A stretch of 64,000 nt of DNA, taken from contig NZ_CP158190.1 in the NCBI RefSeq assembly GCF_040250305.1, positions 4,682,001 through 4,746,000 on the forward strand, written 5' to 3'. Under the pieces are notes generated by a model. That model had not been told where the DNA came from. It did not search any database and was given only the letters and a program-made list of their open reading frames with translations. Shown here piece after piece: positions 62,295 to 64,000 of this stretch. How positions within the stretch are numbered: the stretch's first letter is position 1; each line of letters opens with the position of its first letter. The DNA comes from Peribacillus frigoritolerans (lineage in GTDB: Bacteria > Bacillota > Bacilli > Bacillales > DSM-1321). The position numbers and the translations under genes were made by a program.

Positions 62295-63650
62295 CTATTG
62301 CACTTGTTCTTGTAGTACTTCTTTCAGTAATTCAACTGAACTTTCTTCACTTGGGTTATTTGTTCCAAGCTCGCCTTGGAAAGCTTTTGACAATATTGAT
62401 TGCCTCAGTGCATCCAGATTTCCCTCTAGTTTACACAGATTATTAGCTCTTTGCTCAATTTCTAAATTTTTTTCAATGATATTAACTATATTTTGTTGAA
62501 TTTCAATTGGCGCAATAGGTAAGCGTAATTTTCTTAATGTACTTATATTTATTCTTGGGGATGTGGTTTGGGATATATTTGAGAACACCTGTCTAAGCAT
62601 TATTGGTGAATTTAGTAAGTAAACAAAGTACTTAGGTAATGCTTTTACTTTATTAGGTCTAAAAAGCACTACTCTTTGCGCTAAACATACTATTTCATCT
62701 TCAATTATTCCTGCATTCCCAATGGTACCTTCTCTACAATAAATGATATCTCCCTTTTGTGGTTGTGTATTTCTAGTACGTTCTAGATAATCCTTTTCAG
62801 AAACTCTTCTTGCTTTAGAGATATCAATTTTGCCGAAATGCACATCAGAAGTTCTGATTGCTGGATACTGTCCGTCTTCAATATATTTTGGTGTTGAGTG
62901 TGGGCAATCAGAAATAAGTTCACAAACATCTTCTAGACTCATCCAATTCCAATTAGATGGAATAAAATAATTCATTCCATCCAATTCTTTCAAGTCTATT
63001 TCCTGTCCATTGAATTCCCCACGAAACGCTTTATCTAAAATAGCATTTCGCCGAGGTTCAAACGAGTCCTTCGCTTCTTCAATCAATTGCTTCGCTTCAT
63101 CAATTTTACTTAAAAGCCGTTCTATCTTTTCCACAATACGTTTTTGTTCACTGAGAGGAGGAAGAGGAAAAGAAATATCTTCTATATTTTTTTTTGAAAT
63201 TTGTTTAAATGTAGTTCCTGTACTTATCTTACTCAAATACGACTGTATAGTTTCAATATAAAACCTCAATAATTTTGTTTCAATTTTTCCCGACTTTATT
63301 CCTGCTACACCTCGTCCAAGACAATATTGACCATCTGCAATATTTGTTTTCCCAATAGTTGCTCTTATGGAGATAATTAAATCATCCTCACTAGATAATT
63401 TTGTTGCTTTTTTAGTATATCTACTAACTTTAGGAAAGTCTTTACCCATATCTGCTGGCCCACCTATAAGAGGTGTATAACTTGAATCATCAGTAGTAAA
63501 TTCTCCTTTAGGTGATTGCCCCATATTAATTTCAAACAAAGACTTTAGGTTTGTCCATACCCAATTCTTTGGCACTTTATAAGGCTGCTCATCCTTTGGA
63601 ACTAACGCTTCTTCAAATAACTCTTCTACTGTCTTCTTTTGCTTAACCAT
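62295..63650 (-). CDS. hsdS: Type I restriction-modification specificity subunit HsdS
   Basis: 451 residues with two target-recognition domains, each followed by a conserved helical spacer: FPLPPLSEQKRIVEKIERLL ... AILDKAFRGEF (about 165-225) and LPIAPIEIQQNIVNIIEKNL ... SILSKAFQGEL (about 380-435). Each domain reads one half of a bipartite DNA site; the sequence recognised cannot be told. It overlaps the hsdM stop by one base (TAATG). Full length, no frameshift. Confidence 0.95.
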   Translation of the reverse strand: MVKQKKTVEELFEEALVPKDEQPYKVPKNWVWTNLKSLFEINMGQSPKGEFTTDDSSYTPLIGGPADMGKDFPKVSRYTKKATKLSSEDDLIISIRATIGKTNIADGQYCLGRGVAGIKSGKIETKLLRFYIETIQSYLSKISTGTTFKQISKKNIEDISFPLPPLSEQKRIVEKIERLLSKIDEAKQLIEEAKDSFEPRRNAILDKAFRGEFNGQEIDLKELDGMNYFIPSNWNWMSLEDVCELISDCPHSTPKYIEDGQYPAIRTSDVHFGKIDISKARRVSEKDYLERTRNTQPQKGDIIYCREGTIGNAGIIEDEIVCLAQRVVLFRPNKVKALPKYFVYLLNSPIMLRQVFSNISQTTSPRINISTLRKLRLPIAPIEIQQNIVNIIEKNLEIEQRANNLCKLEGNLDALRQSILSKAFQGELGTNNPSEESSVELLKEVLQEQVQ

Positions 63651-64000
63651 TAGTTATTCACCTTAACTTCTTCTGGCTCATGGAGTTCTACTACAACTTC
63701 ATTTAATAAGTCCATCGCTTGTTTTAGCTTTACAATTGCCGCTTCGGCTGATTCTATTGGGTCTGGCAAATTATCATATGAAGATAATGATTCGTCAGCA
63801 ATTAGTCCAATATCTAGACTATCATTCTTCTTAGCGATTTCTTCTCTAATGAACTTGTTCCAACGCTCGTCTTCCACTTTAGAGCGGTCTTCCGCAACAT
63901 AGGCTTTCATGAAGTTTTCGAAATGAGCCATTGTTAACTGATTCCGTTTACCAAATGAAGACATATTTGTTCTGAGGTCATATACCCAAACACCTTTTGT
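63650..64000 (-). CDS. hsdM: Type I restriction-modification methyltransferase HsdM, C-terminal part (cut by window edge)
   Basis: The reading frame enters from the right edge: TKGVWVYDLRTNMSSFGKRN at the start of the visible part is the conserved HsdM segment after the methylase domain, then the C-terminal helices (KLKQAMDLLNEVVVELHEP). An internal ATG at 63964 is not the true start. The catalytic NPPF motif lies outside the window. HsdM methylates adenine and, with HsdS, forms the core of the complex. Confidence 0.92.
   Translation of the reverse strand, partial: TKGVWVYDLRTNMSSFGKRNQLTMAHFENFMKAYVAEDRSKVEDERWNKFIREEIAKKNDSLDIGLIADESLSSYDNLPDPIESAEAAIVKLKQAMDLLNEVVVELHEPEEVKVNN

Overview
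The window is low-GC Firmicute DNA of a spore-forming Bacillaceae. The gene set points to the Peribacillus / Bacillus simplex neighbourhood, but there is no rRNA or other species marker, so the genus is an inference. Sporulation and germination genes (a gerA-type operon, CotF- and DUF3231-type proteins, an orphan sporulation-type histidine kinase, a SinI-like protein), sigma-A/B/G-type promoters, strong Shine-Dalgarno sites and many intrinsic terminators all fit this.

Layout. 1-2.2 kb: agmatinase-family gene (cut by the window edge) with a sigma-54 promoter, next to a PAS-AAA+-Fis activator. 2.2-4 kb: decayed collagen-like gene, Fur-controlled hmoA, a small peptide gene with a cre site in its promoter, and an IDEAL-domain protein. 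4.4-9.5 kb: MHS-family transporter, YjjG-type phosphatase, then an operon AcfC-like binding protein / lipoprotein / ECF sigma / anti-sigma. 9.6-15.1 kb: gerA-type germinant receptor operon (A, C, 2-TM protein, B, B) with a recent tandem duplication of the B gene. 15.5-19.2 kb: CPA1 Na+/H+ antiporter, LytTR-DUF3021 pair, thioesterase. 19.4-25.2 kb: three-gene glycosyltransferase cluster, DUF4915 and DUF155 proteins. 25.4-35.4 kb: stress and spore-related genes (GNAT, YdhK, SinI-like, arylamine N-acetyltransferase, quinone oxidoreductase, manganese catalase with a sigma-B promoter, DUF2243-CtaG, CotF with a sigma-G promoter). 35.3-42.5 kb: thiC with TPP riboswitch and terminator, two phosphatases, zinc alcohol dehydrogenase, glpQ. 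43-48.4 kb: a decayed SAM (S-box) riboswitch-like relic, orphan histidine kinase, and a divergent sulfonate-scavenging locus (ssuC-ssuB on -, ssuA-tauD-type dioxygenase on +). 48.5-55.7 kb: DUF6241 protein, sigma factor-clpP paralogue pair, radical SAM protein, ArsR regulator, minimal tyrosine recombinase, glutaminase. 56-64 kb: an accessory island with unknown small genes, a large leucine-rich-repeat secreted protein, decayed hydrolase and integrase genes, tRNA-Leu, a defective-looking tRNA-Arg and the hsdS/hsdM genes of a type I restriction system (hsdM cut by the right edge).

The most interesting signal is in the divergent ssu intergenic region (46.1-46.43 kb). Both outward transcripts carry the same attenuator architecture: TGAATC, 15 nt, GATTCA (a putative antiterminator hairpin with an inner 4-bp stem that covaries) whose 3' arm is also the 5' arm of an intrinsic terminator. 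It does not match a T-box, S-box or other leader I know and could be an undescribed sulfur-responsive RNA element.
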